From a bacterium (GTDB lineage: Bacteria > Eisenbacteria > RBG-16-71-46 > CAIMUX01), in contig JAUIHP010000005.1 in the NCBI GenBank assembly GCA_030431975.1, forward strand, positions 232,977 through 296,976: a DNA stretch of 64,000 nt, written 5' to 3'. Position numbers and translations under genes: made by a program. The stretch's first letter is position 1, and each line of letters starts with the position of its first letter. Below are positions 54,344 to 63,873 of this stretch, one piece after another. A model generated the notes under the pieces. That model made no database searches. It saw nothing but the letters and a program-made list of their open reading frames with translations, and was not told where the DNA came from.

Positions 54344-55069
54344 ATGTTGAATCAGATCCGTACCCATGTCGCCTCGCTCACCATCGTCGCACTGGCCACC
54401 TCGGGCTCGGGAGCGCTCCCGACGTCGGCCTTGGCCGAAACCGTGTCCTTCGAGATCGCCTTCATGACCCATCTCGACATGAACCTGCCGGAACAGGATG
54501 TCTACATCGAACGCACCTCCGGATCGAACGACGTCTACCGCGTCACGACCGGTGACCACGACATGAATGCGCCGCTCTATGCGACTGCGGTCGAGGTCGA
54601 GCACAACCCCTTTGATCCGAAAGCGGTCGGCCCCCATCCGAAGGGCGAGCCGCTCGGAATGACCCTCGGCCAGTGGCTGAAACACACCGGCTACGGCAAC
54701 TACACGTGCGAGAACGGCGTCGGGCGGTTGGACCTCGAGTTCAAAGGCCTCGTGCCCAACGGGGTCTACACGATGTGGCACTCCTTCATCGCACTACCGC
54801 CGACGGACCCGTTCACGGGAATCCTCGACCTTCCGCTCGGAGCGCGCGACGGCTCGGAAAGCGTCTTCGTAGCCGCCGCCGACGGAACGGCTCGGTTCCA
54901 GCACGAGTTCGCTCCGTGTCTGGAAATGTCCGGCAACTGGACGACTTCGATGCTGGCCATCGCCTATCACAGCGACGGCAAGACCTACAAAGCTTCTCCG
55001 GGTTCGTTCGGCCTGAACTCCCACGTGCCGATCTTCGCGATGTTGCCGAAGACGGGCGAGATCAACTAA
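54344..55069 (+). CDS. Secreted protein of unknown function next to a di-heme peroxidase
   Basis: The ATG at 54344 is preceded by CAGGAG. A signal peptide (RTHVASLTIVALATSGSGALPTSALA) precedes a 210-residue beta-rich mature protein with one Cys pair (NYTCEN and FAPCLEM) and several conserved-looking aromatic turns (TMWHSFIALPP, HSDGKTYKASPGSFGLN). I do not know the family. It is followed after 111 bp by the cytochrome c peroxidase gene in the same direction, which suggests a periplasmic partner. Confidence 0.7.
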   Translation: MLNQIRTHVASLTIVALATSGSGALPTSALAETVSFEIAFMTHLDMNLPEQDVYIERTSGSNDVYRVTTGDHDMNAPLYATAVEVEHNPFDPKAVGPHPKGEPLGMTLGQWLKHTGYGNYTCENGVGRLDLEFKGLVPNGVYTMWHSFIALPPTDPFTGILDLPLGARDGSESVFVAAADGTARFQHEFAPCLEMSGNWTTSMLAIAYHSDGKTYKASPGSFGLNSHVPIFAMLPKTGEIN

Positions 55070-55180
55070 GCCGGCCCCCTGCAGATCGCGTCCGGCCTTC
55101 GCGGGCCGGCGATCGGTCTGGACGGGGGCATTCTGGTCGGCATCCACAAACAGTCACTCAATGAATCAGGAGGAAGGAAG

Positions 55181-56701
55181 ATGACGAAGCCAGACCGTGC
55201 GCTTGGTTTCATCCTCATCGCCGGATCGATCCTAACGGCAGCGATCGTCGCAAAGGCACTGGCCGAGGACCGGACGACAATGGACGGGGCCGCGCCGGGG
55301 ATCGCACAACTCCCCGCCCCGGTTAACGACGCGGACTACTACGAGGCTGGCCCCAGGGCCGAAGCCCGCTTCGAGCTGGGACAGGCACTCTTCTTCGACA
55401 AGATTCTCAGCGGGAACCGCAACATTTCCTGCGCGACCTGCCATCATCCGGACTTCGGATCCGGAGACGGCCTGGCACTGTCGCTCGGGGAAGGCGCACT
55501 GGCAACGGGACCGGACCGCAACGTGGCCGGGGATGAAGCCACCGCGGTTCACGGACGCATTCCACGGAACGCACCGGCGCTCTTCAACGTCGGCGCAGTC
55601 GAATTCGAACGTCTCTTTCACGACGGCCGGGTCGAAACGGATCCCAACGGTTACTACGAAGGTGGATTCATTACGCCGGCGAAGTGGAAGCTTCCGTCCG
55701 GACTGGAAAGCGTCCTGGCCGCGCAGGCCATGTTTCCCATCGGCTCTTCCATGGAGATGGCCGGGCAGCAGGGCGAGAACGAAGTCGCGGATGCCGTCGC
55801 CCTCGGCCGCATGGCTGGACCGCACGGCGCCTGGGAACGGCTGGCGGCCCGTCTGCGGGACGTACCCGAATACGTGACGCTCTTTGAAGCGGCCTTCCCA
55901 GAGCAGGTGGCCGAGGCAAAGGACATCGATTTCGTCCTCGCTGCAAACGCTATCGCCGCTTTCGAGACCGTCGCCTTCCGGGCTGACCGGAGTGCCTTCG
56001 ACCGGTACTTGAACGGGGAGACGGCAGCTCTCTCGGAAGACGCCACACACGGCATGGAGTTGTTCTACGGAAAGGCGGACTGCTCCCGCTGTCACTCCGG
56101 AAAGTTTCAAACGGATCACGAGTTTCACGCCATCGCCATGCCGCAGATCGGACCGGGAAAGGGCGACGGAAACGACGGCAGCTACTGGAGAGCCAGCGGT
56201 CACTCCGCGTTCGTCGAAGACCACGGACGTGGACGTGTCACCGGTCGCGACGAGGACGACTTCAAGTTCCGCACACCCTCGCTACGCAATGTCGAACTCA
56301 CTGGTCCGTGGGGGCATGCCGGAAGCTACGCGACACTGGAGGACGTGGTCCGTCACCACCTGGATCCTGTGGGAAGTCTCGAGGAATACGACCCGGAAAT
56401 GGCGGTTCTGCCGGAGATCGGCCGCATCGCCGAAACGACGGCCACGGGCTCGAAACTCGATCAGGAAGAAATGAGCCCGGTCCGCCAAGCGGGTTTCATG
56501 CTCCGCGATACGTGGGTTCAACAGAGCCCACCCCTACGCGGTCGGATCGCAGAAGCGAATCAGCTACAACCGGTTTCGCTGAGTGATGAGGAAGTCGCGT
56601 CTCTCGTCGCATTTCTCCGGAGTTTGACGGACGAGGGATCGCGGAGTGTTTCCGCTTTGGTCCCCTTGACCGTTCCGAGCGGCCTGCCGGTAGAGGACTG
56701 A
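55181..56701 (+). CDS. Di-heme cytochrome c peroxidase/MauG family protein
   Basis: 506 residues after a strong AGGAGGAAGG ribosome-binding site. N-terminal signal peptide or anchor (GFILIAGSILTAAIVAKALA). Two c-type heme sites: CATCHH (Cys84, Cys87, His88) and CSRCHS (Cys301, Cys304, His305). Family landmarks: LGQALFFDKILSGNRNISC, NAPALFNVG, FKFRTPSLRNVELTGPWGHAGSY. Reduces peroxide with electrons from a cytochrome c, or oxidises another substrate as in MauG. Length is above the usual 350 because of an extended middle part. It may act with the secreted protein upstream. Confidence 0.93.
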   Translation: MTKPDRALGFILIAGSILTAAIVAKALAEDRTTMDGAAPGIAQLPAPVNDADYYEAGPRAEARFELGQALFFDKILSGNRNISCATCHHPDFGSGDGLALSLGEGALATGPDRNVAGDEATAVHGRIPRNAPALFNVGAVEFERLFHDGRVETDPNGYYEGGFITPAKWKLPSGLESVLAAQAMFPIGSSMEMAGQQGENEVADAVALGRMAGPHGAWERLAARLRDVPEYVTLFEAAFPEQVAEAKDIDFVLAANAIAAFETVAFRADRSAFDRYLNGETAALSEDATHGMELFYGKADCSRCHSGKFQTDHEFHAIAMPQIGPGKGDGNDGSYWRASGHSAFVEDHGRGRVTGRDEDDFKFRTPSLRNVELTGPWGHAGSYATLEDVVRHHLDPVGSLEEYDPEMAVLPEIGRIAETTATGSKLDQEEMSPVRQAGFMLRDTWVQQSPPLRGRIAEANQLQPVSLSDEEVASLVAFLRSLTDEGSRSVSALVPLTVPSGLPVED

Positions 56702-56725
56702 ACCGGGGAGTCGGTAGGAACCCTC

Positions 56726-56765
56726 AAAAAGGACGGCGGGCGCTACGTTAAACGCAGCGCCCGCC
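56726..56765 (-). terminator. Rho-independent terminator of the RRM gene
   Basis: On the minus strand GGCGGGCGCTGCGT and ACGTAGCGCCCGCC form a 14-bp stem with one mismatch (56765-56735), followed by CCTTTTTG (T-run at 56730-56726). It lies 28 bases past the RRM gene stop and could also end the peroxidase transcript from the other side. Confidence 0.85.
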
Positions 56766-56793
56766 TTCAAAGCATGGAGATGGTCGACCGGAC

Positions 56794-57081
56794 TTACCAG
56801 CGACCGCCGCCACCACCGCCGCGGCCGCCGCCACCGCCGCGACTCTCCCGAGGACGAGCCTCGTTGATGTTCAGGCTGCGGCCACCCAGATCGGCCCCGT
56901 TGAGGGCTTCGATGGCCTGCTCCCCTCCACTCGACATCTCGACGAAACCGAACCCGCGGGGGCGGCCGGTTTCCCGGTCGGTGATCAGGCTGACCCGATC
57001 GACCTGACCGTGCGCTGAGAAGAGGTCACGAATCTCGTCTTCTGTGGCTGAGAAGGGAAGATTTCCAACGAAAATATTCAA
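56794..57081 (-). CDS. Small glycine-rich RRM RNA-binding protein
   Basis: The open frame begins at 57255, but the family N-terminus [16 protein letters not shown] begins with the TTG at 57081, preceded by AAGGAGT. 95 residues. RNP2 is IFVGNL and RNP1 is RGFGFVEM; the tail is Gly/Arg-rich ([17 protein letters not shown]). Such single-RRM proteins resemble cyanobacterial Rbp and other bacterial RNA chaperones, often cold-induced. Long upstream leader region, strong terminator downstream. Confidence 0.92.
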   Translation of the reverse strand: MNIFVGNLPFSATEDEIRDLFSAHGQVDRVSLITDRETGRPRGFGFVEMSSGGEQAIEALNGADLGGRSLNINEARPRESRGGGGGRGGGGGGRW

Positions 57082-57458
57082 AGAACAGACTCCTTGACCA
57101 GCACCGGCGCCCCGAGGCTCCGATGCTCTAACGAACTCCAAACCCGGCAAACACACGCGTCCGTGCGTCAAACAAGGTTCGGCGGACCAACTTGGTCCCA
57201 TCGGTACGGTCACATTGAACTGGGGCGAGGTCTCGGTACGAATGAGGAGTCTCAACGAACAACGGGAATCACCTGGGCAGGTCTAGTGCACATACCAACA
57301 CGAAAACATCTACCACGAACGTTCGGTTCCGGGGAACCCTTTCTCCACGAAGTACTGCGCTTTCTGTGGTTCACCGCCATAGGCCAGGTTATCCTCTTTT
57401 GATGCACGGATTTCGGTATCAGCGGGGGACCCCCCACCGGGCGGGGGGCGCGCTCTAA
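57082..57458. promoter_or_regulatory. Divergent 377-bp region between the RRM gene and the ABC exporter
   Basis: No supportable gene. Two palindromes touch at 57316-57338: CGAACGTTCG and GGTTCCGGGGAACC. A G-run/C-run segment (57425-57447, GGGGGACCCCCC then GCGGGGGG) lies just before the ABC gene GTG and could fold. On the RRM side it would give a long 5' leader, as in cold-shock-type mRNAs (inference). Confidence 0.4.
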
Positions 57459-59288
57459 GTGGCCCGAGACGACACCAGCGGGCGCCGGCGTTTCCACGTT
57501 TTTCCCTACCTCCAGGCCCTCGGCCCCTACCTGCGGCGGCATCAGTCCACCCTGATCCAGGGAACGGTTTGGGTCCTTCTGAAGTCGGCGAGCATCCTGG
57601 CCGTACCGTGGATCCTCAAGCAGGGAATCGATCAGCTGGAGGCTGGAGCCGAATCCGGGGTCCTTCTGCGATATGCCCTGGCCATCGTCGCGGCTGCGGC
57701 CATCTCCGGAGTCTTCCTCTACTTCATGCGCTGGAGCCTGATCGGACTCTCGCGCAAGGTCGAGTACGAGATCCGGAAGGACTTCTTCGAACATCTGGTT
57801 CGGCTCTCGATGCCCTTCTTCGATCGCAACCGAACCGGCGATCTCATGGCCCGAGCGACCAACGACCTCAACGCGGTTCGGGACGTCCTCGGTCCGGCCA
57901 TCATGTACGGCCTCAACACGAGCGTCACCGTGATCGCCAGCGCGATCCTGATGTTTCGTCTCGACCCGACCCTGGCGCTGGCGTCCATTGCGCCGGTACC
58001 GATCCTTGCCTACGCGGTCTCCCATTTTGCCAAGCGAATGCATGAGCGTTCCATCGATGTGCAGGAAGAGTTCGGCCGGCTTTCCAACATCGCCCAGGAA
58101 AACCTGGCCGGCATGCGCGTCGTTCAGACCTACGGGCAGGAGGCCGCCGAAACAGAGCACTTCGGTGACTCGAGCCGGACCTATCTCGATCGCAACATGG
58201 ATCTGGTCCACTACCGTGCACTCTTCATGAGCACGACCGCGATCCTGGCCGGGGCGAGCACCCTGATCCTGCTTTGGCTGGGCGGTACCCGGGTCATCTC
58301 GGGAGAGGTCACCATCGGAGAGTTGGTCGCGTTCATTGGATATCTCGGGCAGTTGACGTGGCCCTTCATTTCCATCGGTTGGATCGTCTCCGTCATTCAA
58401 CGTGGCGAAGCAGCCATGAAACGAATGCTGGAGATCTGGAACACCGCGCCGGACATTGGAAGCGGAACGATCACGCTTCCTCCCGCCGCCTCCCGGCGCA
58501 TCACATTCCGGGACGTCAGTTTCTCCTACGAAACCGGTCCGGAGGTCCTGCAGGACATCCGTCTCGACATCCCCGCCGGGACGACCGTCGCCATCGTCGG
58601 GCGGACGGCATCCGGCAAGACGACGCTCGTCCAGCTTCTCGCCCGGCTGCAGGATCCGACAAAGGGCCGAATCGAAATCGACGGAGTCGACAGCAAGGAC
58701 CTCGATCTGGGACACCTCCGGGACGAGATCGGCATCGTCCCGCAGGACGGTTTTCTCTTCTCCGACACGCTCGAGGCCAACCTCAGATTCGGCAAAGAGT
58801 CGGCCACGGACGACGAACTCTGGCGGGCGTTGGAGCTCTCCCAGGTCGCCGGCGACGTCCGCGACTTTCCGCGGGGAATGGAAACGAGAATCGGCGAACG
58901 GGGCATCACCGTCTCCGGTGGTCAACGCCAGCGTCTGACTTTGGCCCGCGCCATTCTCAAGAACCCACCCATTCTCGTTCTCGATGACTCGCTGTCGGCC
59001 GTCGACAAGGTCACCGAGGAACGCCTCCTGGAAACGATCCGGCAGGTTCGCCAGGGACGCACGCTCATCCTTATTGCCCACCGGATCTCCACGGTGCGGC
59101 AGGCCGACCTCATCGTCGTTCTCGATGCCGGCCGGGTCGTCGAGTCCGGGACGCATGATGAACTGGTGGCCCGGAACGGTTCGTACGCCGAGATGGCGCG
59201 GCGACAGGCCCTGAAGGACGTGTTCGAAAGCGAAGGCGACGTCGACTGGTCGACGGCCGGCGCATCCGCGGGCGGGAACTCGGAATGA
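57459..59288 (+). CDS. ABC exporter subunit A (MsbA/TM287-like, degenerate nucleotide site)
   Basis: 609 residues, start GTG at 57459 with a G-rich upstream region. Six transmembrane helices in the N-terminal about 320 residues, then an ATPase domain: Walker A GRTASGKTTL, Q-loop VPQDGFLF, signature VSGGQRQRL, Walker B ILVLDDSLSAVD and H-loop AHR. The catalytic Glu after Walker B is Asp, as in the degenerate-site half of heterodimeric exporters such as TM287/288. Overlaps the next gene by ATGA; the two surely pair. Substrate unknown (lipid or drug). Confidence 0.93.
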   Translation: MARDDTSGRRRFHVFPYLQALGPYLRRHQSTLIQGTVWVLLKSASILAVPWILKQGIDQLEAGAESGVLLRYALAIVAAAAISGVFLYFMRWSLIGLSRKVEYEIRKDFFEHLVRLSMPFFDRNRTGDLMARATNDLNAVRDVLGPAIMYGLNTSVTVIASAILMFRLDPTLALASIAPVPILAYAVSHFAKRMHERSIDVQEEFGRLSNIAQENLAGMRVVQTYGQEAAETEHFGDSSRTYLDRNMDLVHYRALFMSTTAILAGASTLILLWLGGTRVISGEVTIGELVAFIGYLGQLTWPFISIGWIVSVIQRGEAAMKRMLEIWNTAPDIGSGTITLPPAASRRITFRDVSFSYETGPEVLQDIRLDIPAGTTVAIVGRTASGKTTLVQLLARLQDPTKGRIEIDGVDSKDLDLGHLRDEIGIVPQDGFLFSDTLEANLRFGKESATDDELWRALELSQVAGDVRDFPRGMETRIGERGITVSGGQRQRLTLARAILKNPPILVLDDSLSAVDKVTEERLLETIRQVRQGRTLILIAHRISTVRQADLIVVLDAGRVVESGTHDELVARNGSYAEMARRQALKDVFESEGDVDWSTAGASAGGNSE

Positions 59289-61135
59289 GCAAACTCGCGG
59301 CACGAATCGGCCCCACCCCAGGCTCGAACTTCGAAGACGAGAAAGTCGAGAAGCCAAAGCTCGACCACCGACTGGTCCGTCGTCTCTTCGCGTTCGTCGG
59401 ACCCTACAAGGGCCTTCTCGGGCTGGCCATTCTCCTTCTGCTCCTGACGTCCCTCATTGACCTGGCCTTTCCGCTTCTCGTCGCCCGCGGAATCGATGAC
59501 TACATCCGCCCCGGCGATATGGACGGACTCGTCCGTCTCTCATGGATCTATCTCGGCCTGCTGGCGGTGAGCTACGCCATTCGCTACGCCCATCTCTACT
59601 TCACGCAGCTGCTCGGGCAACGCATCATGCATGACATGCGCGGAGAGATCTTCGCGCACCTGCAACGACTTCACATCGGCTACTTCGACCGCAACCCGGT
59701 CGGCCGCGTCATGACCCGACTGACCAGTGACGTCGAAACACTGAACCAGTTGTTCACTTCGGGAATCGTTTCCATCTTCGGCGACGTCGTTACGCTGGTC
59801 GGGATCACCTTCGTTCTCTTCTATCTGGATGTTCAGCTCGCGCTGGTCACGATGACGGTGGTGCCCCTGCTCTTCATCTCCAGCATCGTCTTTCGGAGCA
59901 AGGTGCGCCGCGCATTTGCCGAGGTTCGGATCCAAGTGGCCAAGATCAACGCCTTCCTTCAGGAGAACCTGAGTGGGATCTCTCTGGTCCACCTTTTCAA
60001 TCGACAGAGTCGACATGCCGAGCAGTTCGACGAGCACAATGCCGATCACCGGGACGCCTACCTTCGCACCGTCTGGTACTACTCGGTCTTCTTTCCGGTC
60101 GTGACGTTCCTCGAATCCGCGGCGACCGCGCTCATTCTGTGGTACGGAGGCGGACGCTACATCCAGGAGGCCGTAACCCTGGGTGCTCTCGTTGCGTTCA
60201 TCGAGTACAGCGCGCGTTTCTTCCGACCCATTCGGGACCTGTCCGAGCGTTACAACGTTCTGCAGGGAGCGATGGCCTCGAGCGAGCGGATCTTCGAGCT
60301 GCTGGACACGGAACCCAAGATCGTCAGTCCCAAGCCTTCGGAGGCAGTCACCGCGCCCCGTTCTGGCGCCTCGCCCCCACGAGAAGCCGCGACCGGGCAA
60401 GTCGAATTCACAGACGTTCGCTTCTCCTACGTTCCAGGCGAGGATGTTCTCCGCGGTATCTCCTTCCGGGTTCGACCCGGCGAGTCGGTGGCGCTGGTCG
60501 GCCACACCGGAGCTGGCAAGACGACGATCACCGCACTCCTGGCCCGCTTCTACGACGTCGACTCCGGCGCGGTCTCCATTGACGGAATCAACGTGCGCGA
60601 ATGGGATCTGGGCGAACTGAGGCGCCGAATCGGCATCGTTCAGCAGGAGAGTTTCCTCTTCAGCGGCGGACTCACCCTCAATGTGGGCCTACGCTCCGGA
60701 CTGCCGGAAGATCGGGTGGCCTGGGCCCTCGAGACGGTCGGGGCAGACCACCTGCTGGCTCGGCTGCAAAGTGGTGATTCGGTCGATGTCGGTGAGCGCG
60801 GCGGGCTCCTTTCCGCCGGGGAGAGACAGCTGGTCTCCTTTGCCCGCGCGCTCGCCCACGATCCTCCGATCCTCCTTCTCGACGAAGCGACAGCCAACGT
60901 CGACACGGAGACCGAGCAGCGCATTCGCCACGCCCTTCAGGCACTGTTGCGGGGCCGGACTAGTCTGGTCGTGGCTCACCGACTCTCCACGATCAAGCAC
61001 GTCGATCGGATTCTCGTCCTGCACAAAGGACGGCTGGCCGAGGAGGGAACTCACGAAGAGCTTCTGGCCCGCAACGGCATCTACGCCCGCTACTACGATC
61101 TGGAGTATCGCGGCCAGGAAGAACCGGTCAGCTGA
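59285..61135 (+). CDS. ABC exporter subunit B (consensus site partner)
   Basis: 616 residues. TM domain followed by an ATPase: Walker A GHTGAGKTTI, Q-loop VQQESFLF, signature LSAGERQLVSFARA, Walker B ILLLDEATANVD with the catalytic Glu, H-loop AHR. A 25-residue Pro/Ser-rich linker (SPKPSEAVTAPRSGASPPRE) separates TM and ATPase domains. The signature motif deviates slightly from LSGGQ, as is common in the second subunit of such pairs. Coupled to the upstream gene; the next gene follows after 98 bp. Confidence 0.93.
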   Translation: MSKLAARIGPTPGSNFEDEKVEKPKLDHRLVRRLFAFVGPYKGLLGLAILLLLLTSLIDLAFPLLVARGIDDYIRPGDMDGLVRLSWIYLGLLAVSYAIRYAHLYFTQLLGQRIMHDMRGEIFAHLQRLHIGYFDRNPVGRVMTRLTSDVETLNQLFTSGIVSIFGDVVTLVGITFVLFYLDVQLALVTMTVVPLLFISSIVFRSKVRRAFAEVRIQVAKINAFLQENLSGISLVHLFNRQSRHAEQFDEHNADHRDAYLRTVWYYSVFFPVVTFLESAATALILWYGGGRYIQEAVTLGALVAFIEYSARFFRPIRDLSERYNVLQGAMASSERIFELLDTEPKIVSPKPSEAVTAPRSGASPPREAATGQVEFTDVRFSYVPGEDVLRGISFRVRPGESVALVGHTGAGKTTITALLARFYDVDSGAVSIDGINVREWDLGELRRRIGIVQQESFLFSGGLTLNVGLRSGLPEDRVAWALETVGADHLLARLQSGDSVDVGERGGLLSAGERQLVSFARALAHDPPILLLDEATANVDTETEQRIRHALQALLRGRTSLVVAHRLSTIKHVDRILVLHKGRLAEEGTHEELLARNGIYARYYDLEYRGQEEPVS

Positions 61136-61233
61136 GGCACGGGGTCGAGGATCCGCAGCCTCCACGTGTTCCGGCCCCCGATCTGCGATAAACTCATTCT
61201 TTTGCCAAACCCTTTGGAGACTTCCGCGCCATC

Positions 61234-63819
61234 ATGACCGGATCGATACCCTTCTGGATCCGCCTGACCCTGCTCCTTTGTCTGACCCTCTCCGGCGCCG
61301 CCGGCTTGGCCTATCAGGTGCTTTGGGTGCGGCAATTGTCTTTCGTCCTCGGCGGTTCGTCGCTCGCCATCAGCACCATCATCGCCACCTTCTTTGCCGG
61401 TCTCGGACTCGGCGGGTATCTCGGGGGCAAGATCGCCGACAAGGTCGAACGTCCGCTCGTCGCCTATGCCATCGCAGAGGTCGGCATCGCGGTCACGGCC
61501 CTGGCCACACCGTTCCTCCTTACGGCAAGTGGTAGCGTCTATCTCGGCCTCTATCAGTTGCTCGGCGGCGACCCGGCTCTCGTCCTCGTCAGTCGCATTC
61601 TGGCGACAGCCCTCCTCCTGTTGATTCCGACGACGCTGATGGGAGCGTCCCTTCCCTTCATCAGCCGTTACTACATCCGGAGTCTCGACCGACTCGGCCG
61701 CGGACTCGGCCTTCTCTACGGAATGAACACATTGGGAGGCGTGCTCGGCTGCGCCTTCGTCGGTTACTACGCCATTCTCGAGTTCGGCGTTCGTACATCG
61801 TTTTTCTATGCCGTCGGCGCGAACCTCGTTGCCGCGCTTGGAGCGTTTCTCATCCACGTCCTCACCGCCTCCAAGGACATCGGGCATGGCGTGGAAGAGA
61901 CAAGGACAACGGGCGGAACGCAGAGTTCGACCGGAGAGAGTTCGACCGGAGACAGTCCGGCCGGAGACAGTCCGGCCGGAGACAGTCCGACCGGAGAGAG
62001 TTCGACCGGAGACAGTCCGGCCTCCGGTCAGGCGACGTCGACCGCCCGCCCCTCGATCGAACCCGTACCTGGATGGATCCGGACGGCCTACATCGGCTTC
62101 TTTCTCAGCGGACTCACCTCGATCGCCTACGAAGTCCTTTGGACCCGCGCTCTCAACTTCGCTATCGGAAACAGCGTCTATGCGTACACGACGATCCTGG
62201 CCGTCTTCCTGGCCGGACTTGTTCCCGGAGCACTCCTCGCCGGTTGGCTGGCAGACCGTTCGAAGCAGCCGATGCGTACGTTGGGATGGATTCAGCTCCT
62301 AACCGCGGCGGCGGTCCTTGCCCTCTATACGCAGGCGCCCAAGCTTCCCGGCATGACCTCGGCCATGGTCGAACGATTTGGTGCGGGTACCCTGTTCTCG
62401 GACGTGATCACCAAGGTGCTTCCAACCGCAGCGGCGCTGTTTCTACCGGCGGTCATCATCGGCCTGACCTTTCCCTTCGTCCTTCGAGTCGTCGGCCGTC
62501 GCATATCCAGCCTGGGCCGCAGCATCGGAGACGCCTACGCCGTCAACACTGTCGGGGGGATCATCGGATCGTTGCTGGGGGGCTACATCCTGCTTCCGAC
62601 CGTCGGCGTAACGCGTGGGATTCTCATCGTCGTCGGCCTGAACCTCATTCTCGCTGCGCTCTTCTTCCGCCACGGAGGCGCCAGGGTCAACGAGCACGGG
62701 ACTGCCTCTTCCGCACCCGTTTCAGGATCCGTGCGATTCGGACTCGGGATTTCTCTTCTCGGCGCGGTCGTCGCGCTGGCCGCCGCCGTTTGGATTCGGC
62801 CGGCTCCCTTCATCACGCACACCGCCGTTTGGGAACGAAACGAACCGACGTTGGTGTGGCACGAAGAAGGTCACACCGCGACGGTCGCCGTCACCGATCT
62901 CTTCCGGGAGGATGGGACGCGCGAGCATCGTGAACTCCACATCAATCTCCTCGGTGCGAGCATCATCGATGACGAGTCCTTCCACCAGCAGTACTACGCC
63001 AGCATCTCGCTCATCCCAATTTTGCTCCACTCCGACCCCGGGAATGTTTTCGTGGCCGGCCTCGCTTCCGGTGTCACTGCGGGCGCGGCGGGCCTGGATC
63101 CGCGCACCGACCGCGTGACCTGCGTCGAGATCTCACCTGAAGTGATCGAGGCCGCTCAACTCCACTTCGAAGAGGACAACTACGGGGCGCACAGCAATCC
63201 CAAGATCGAGATCCTGGCTGACGACGCCCGCGCCTACCTCGTCACCACGGAGCAGAAGTACGACATCCTCATCACGGACGTTTTCCTCTCCGCCGTGACC
63301 GGCACCTCGGGCCTCTACAGCCTCGACTACTTCAATCTCTGTCGATCCAGACTGGCCGAGGGCGGGATCATGTCGGTGGGAGTCGGGAACCTTCAGGGAA
63401 CGGACCGGACCGTAGCTCGGACCTTCTGCGAAAGCTTTCCCCATGTTCTGATGCTGGCCCACCCGGACCGCGGCGTCTACAACCGGGTCTTTCTCCTGGG
63501 ATCGAACGAACCCTTCGAGGTCAGCCGGTCGTCGGTCGAGCAGGCCTTCCGTGGAGTCATGAGTCGGGAGATGAAGCGCTACGGAATCGAGAGCGCCGAG
63601 GACCTGGTCTCGACCTATATCTGCAATCGGGAGGAGCTCCTAAGTTTCGTCGAAGACGCGCCGCTCTGCACCGATGACCGACCGGTTATCGACTTCTACA
63701 CGGTGGCCTGGGCGGAAGGCTTCGTGACCGGAGCTAACGAAGCTCGCGGCGGACCTGGGGCGCAGATCATCCTGCGAAAGTCTGGAGGGCTGAAACCGCT
63801 CCCCAACCTTGTTCCGTAG
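61234..63819 (+). CDS. Multipass membrane protein fused to a spermidine-synthase-like methyltransferase-fold domain
   Basis: 861 residues. The N-terminal half has two MFS-like membrane bundles (LTLSGAAGLAYQVLWVRQLSFVLG and GLTSIAYEVLWTRALNFAIGN are repeats of one another). They are joined by a Ser/Thr/Gly/Asp-rich linker of tandem 5-residue units (residues about 231-263). The last 270 residues are a spermidine-synthase-like domain: FVAGLASGVTAGAAG, TCVEISPEVIEAA and LADDARAYL. The catalytic DS-[ST]-DP motif of true spermidine synthases is TDVFLSA here, so aminopropyl transfer is doubtful. This fusion type is common in environmental bacteria; its substrate is unknown. Confidence 0.9.
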   Translation: MTGSIPFWIRLTLLLCLTLSGAAGLAYQVLWVRQLSFVLGGSSLAISTIIATFFAGLGLGGYLGGKIADKVERPLVAYAIAEVGIAVTALATPFLLTASGSVYLGLYQLLGGDPALVLVSRILATALLLLIPTTLMGASLPFISRYYIRSLDRLGRGLGLLYGMNTLGGVLGCAFVGYYAILEFGVRTSFFYAVGANLVAALGAFLIHVLTASKDIGHGVEETRTTGGTQSSTGESSTGDSPAGDSPAGDSPTGESSTGDSPASGQATSTARPSIEPVPGWIRTAYIGFFLSGLTSIAYEVLWTRALNFAIGNSVYAYTTILAVFLAGLVPGALLAGWLADRSKQPMRTLGWIQLLTAAAVLALYTQAPKLPGMTSAMVERFGAGTLFSDVITKVLPTAAALFLPAVIIGLTFPFVLRVVGRRISSLGRSIGDAYAVNTVGGIIGSLLGGYILLPTVGVTRGILIVVGLNLILAALFFRHGGARVNEHGTASSAPVSGSVRFGLGISLLGAVVALAAAVWIRPAPFITHTAVWERNEPTLVWHEEGHTATVAVTDLFREDGTREHRELHINLLGASIIDDESFHQQYYASISLIPILLHSDPGNVFVAGLASGVTAGAAGLDPRTDRVTCVEISPEVIEAAQLHFEEDNYGAHSNPKIEILADDARAYLVTTEQKYDILITDVFLSAVTGTSGLYSLDYFNLCRSRLAEGGIMSVGVGNLQGTDRTVARTFCESFPHVLMLAHPDRGVYNRVFLLGSNEPFEVSRSSVEQAFRGVMSREMKRYGIESAEDLVSTYICNREELLSFVEDAPLCTDDRPVIDFYTVAWAEGFVTGANEARGGPGAQIILRKSGGLKPLPNLVP
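61925..62022 (+). repeat. In-frame 15-bp tandem repeat array coding the linker
   Basis: Six and a half copies of GTTCGACCGGAGAGA and close variants (GTCCGGCCGGAGACA) inside the membrane protein gene, translating as S-[SP]-[TA]-G-[DE] units. Because the unit is 15 bp, copy-number change would keep the frame. Confidence 0.9.
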
Positions 63820-63873
63820 GTTGTGGCCTGAGGATTGGTGACGTTCGGGAACGGGATTCGCTGTTCTCCGAGT

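Noticed and set aside
53003..54781. 592-residue minus-strand ORF across the beta-helix 3' end and the 18-bp repeats
   Set aside because: Its repeated GTVKC-like part is only the reverse reading of the tandem repeats; no ribosome-binding site.
57252..59357. 701-residue minus-strand ORF opposite the first ABC gene
   Set aside because: Antisense frame; the plus strand carries complete ABC motifs.
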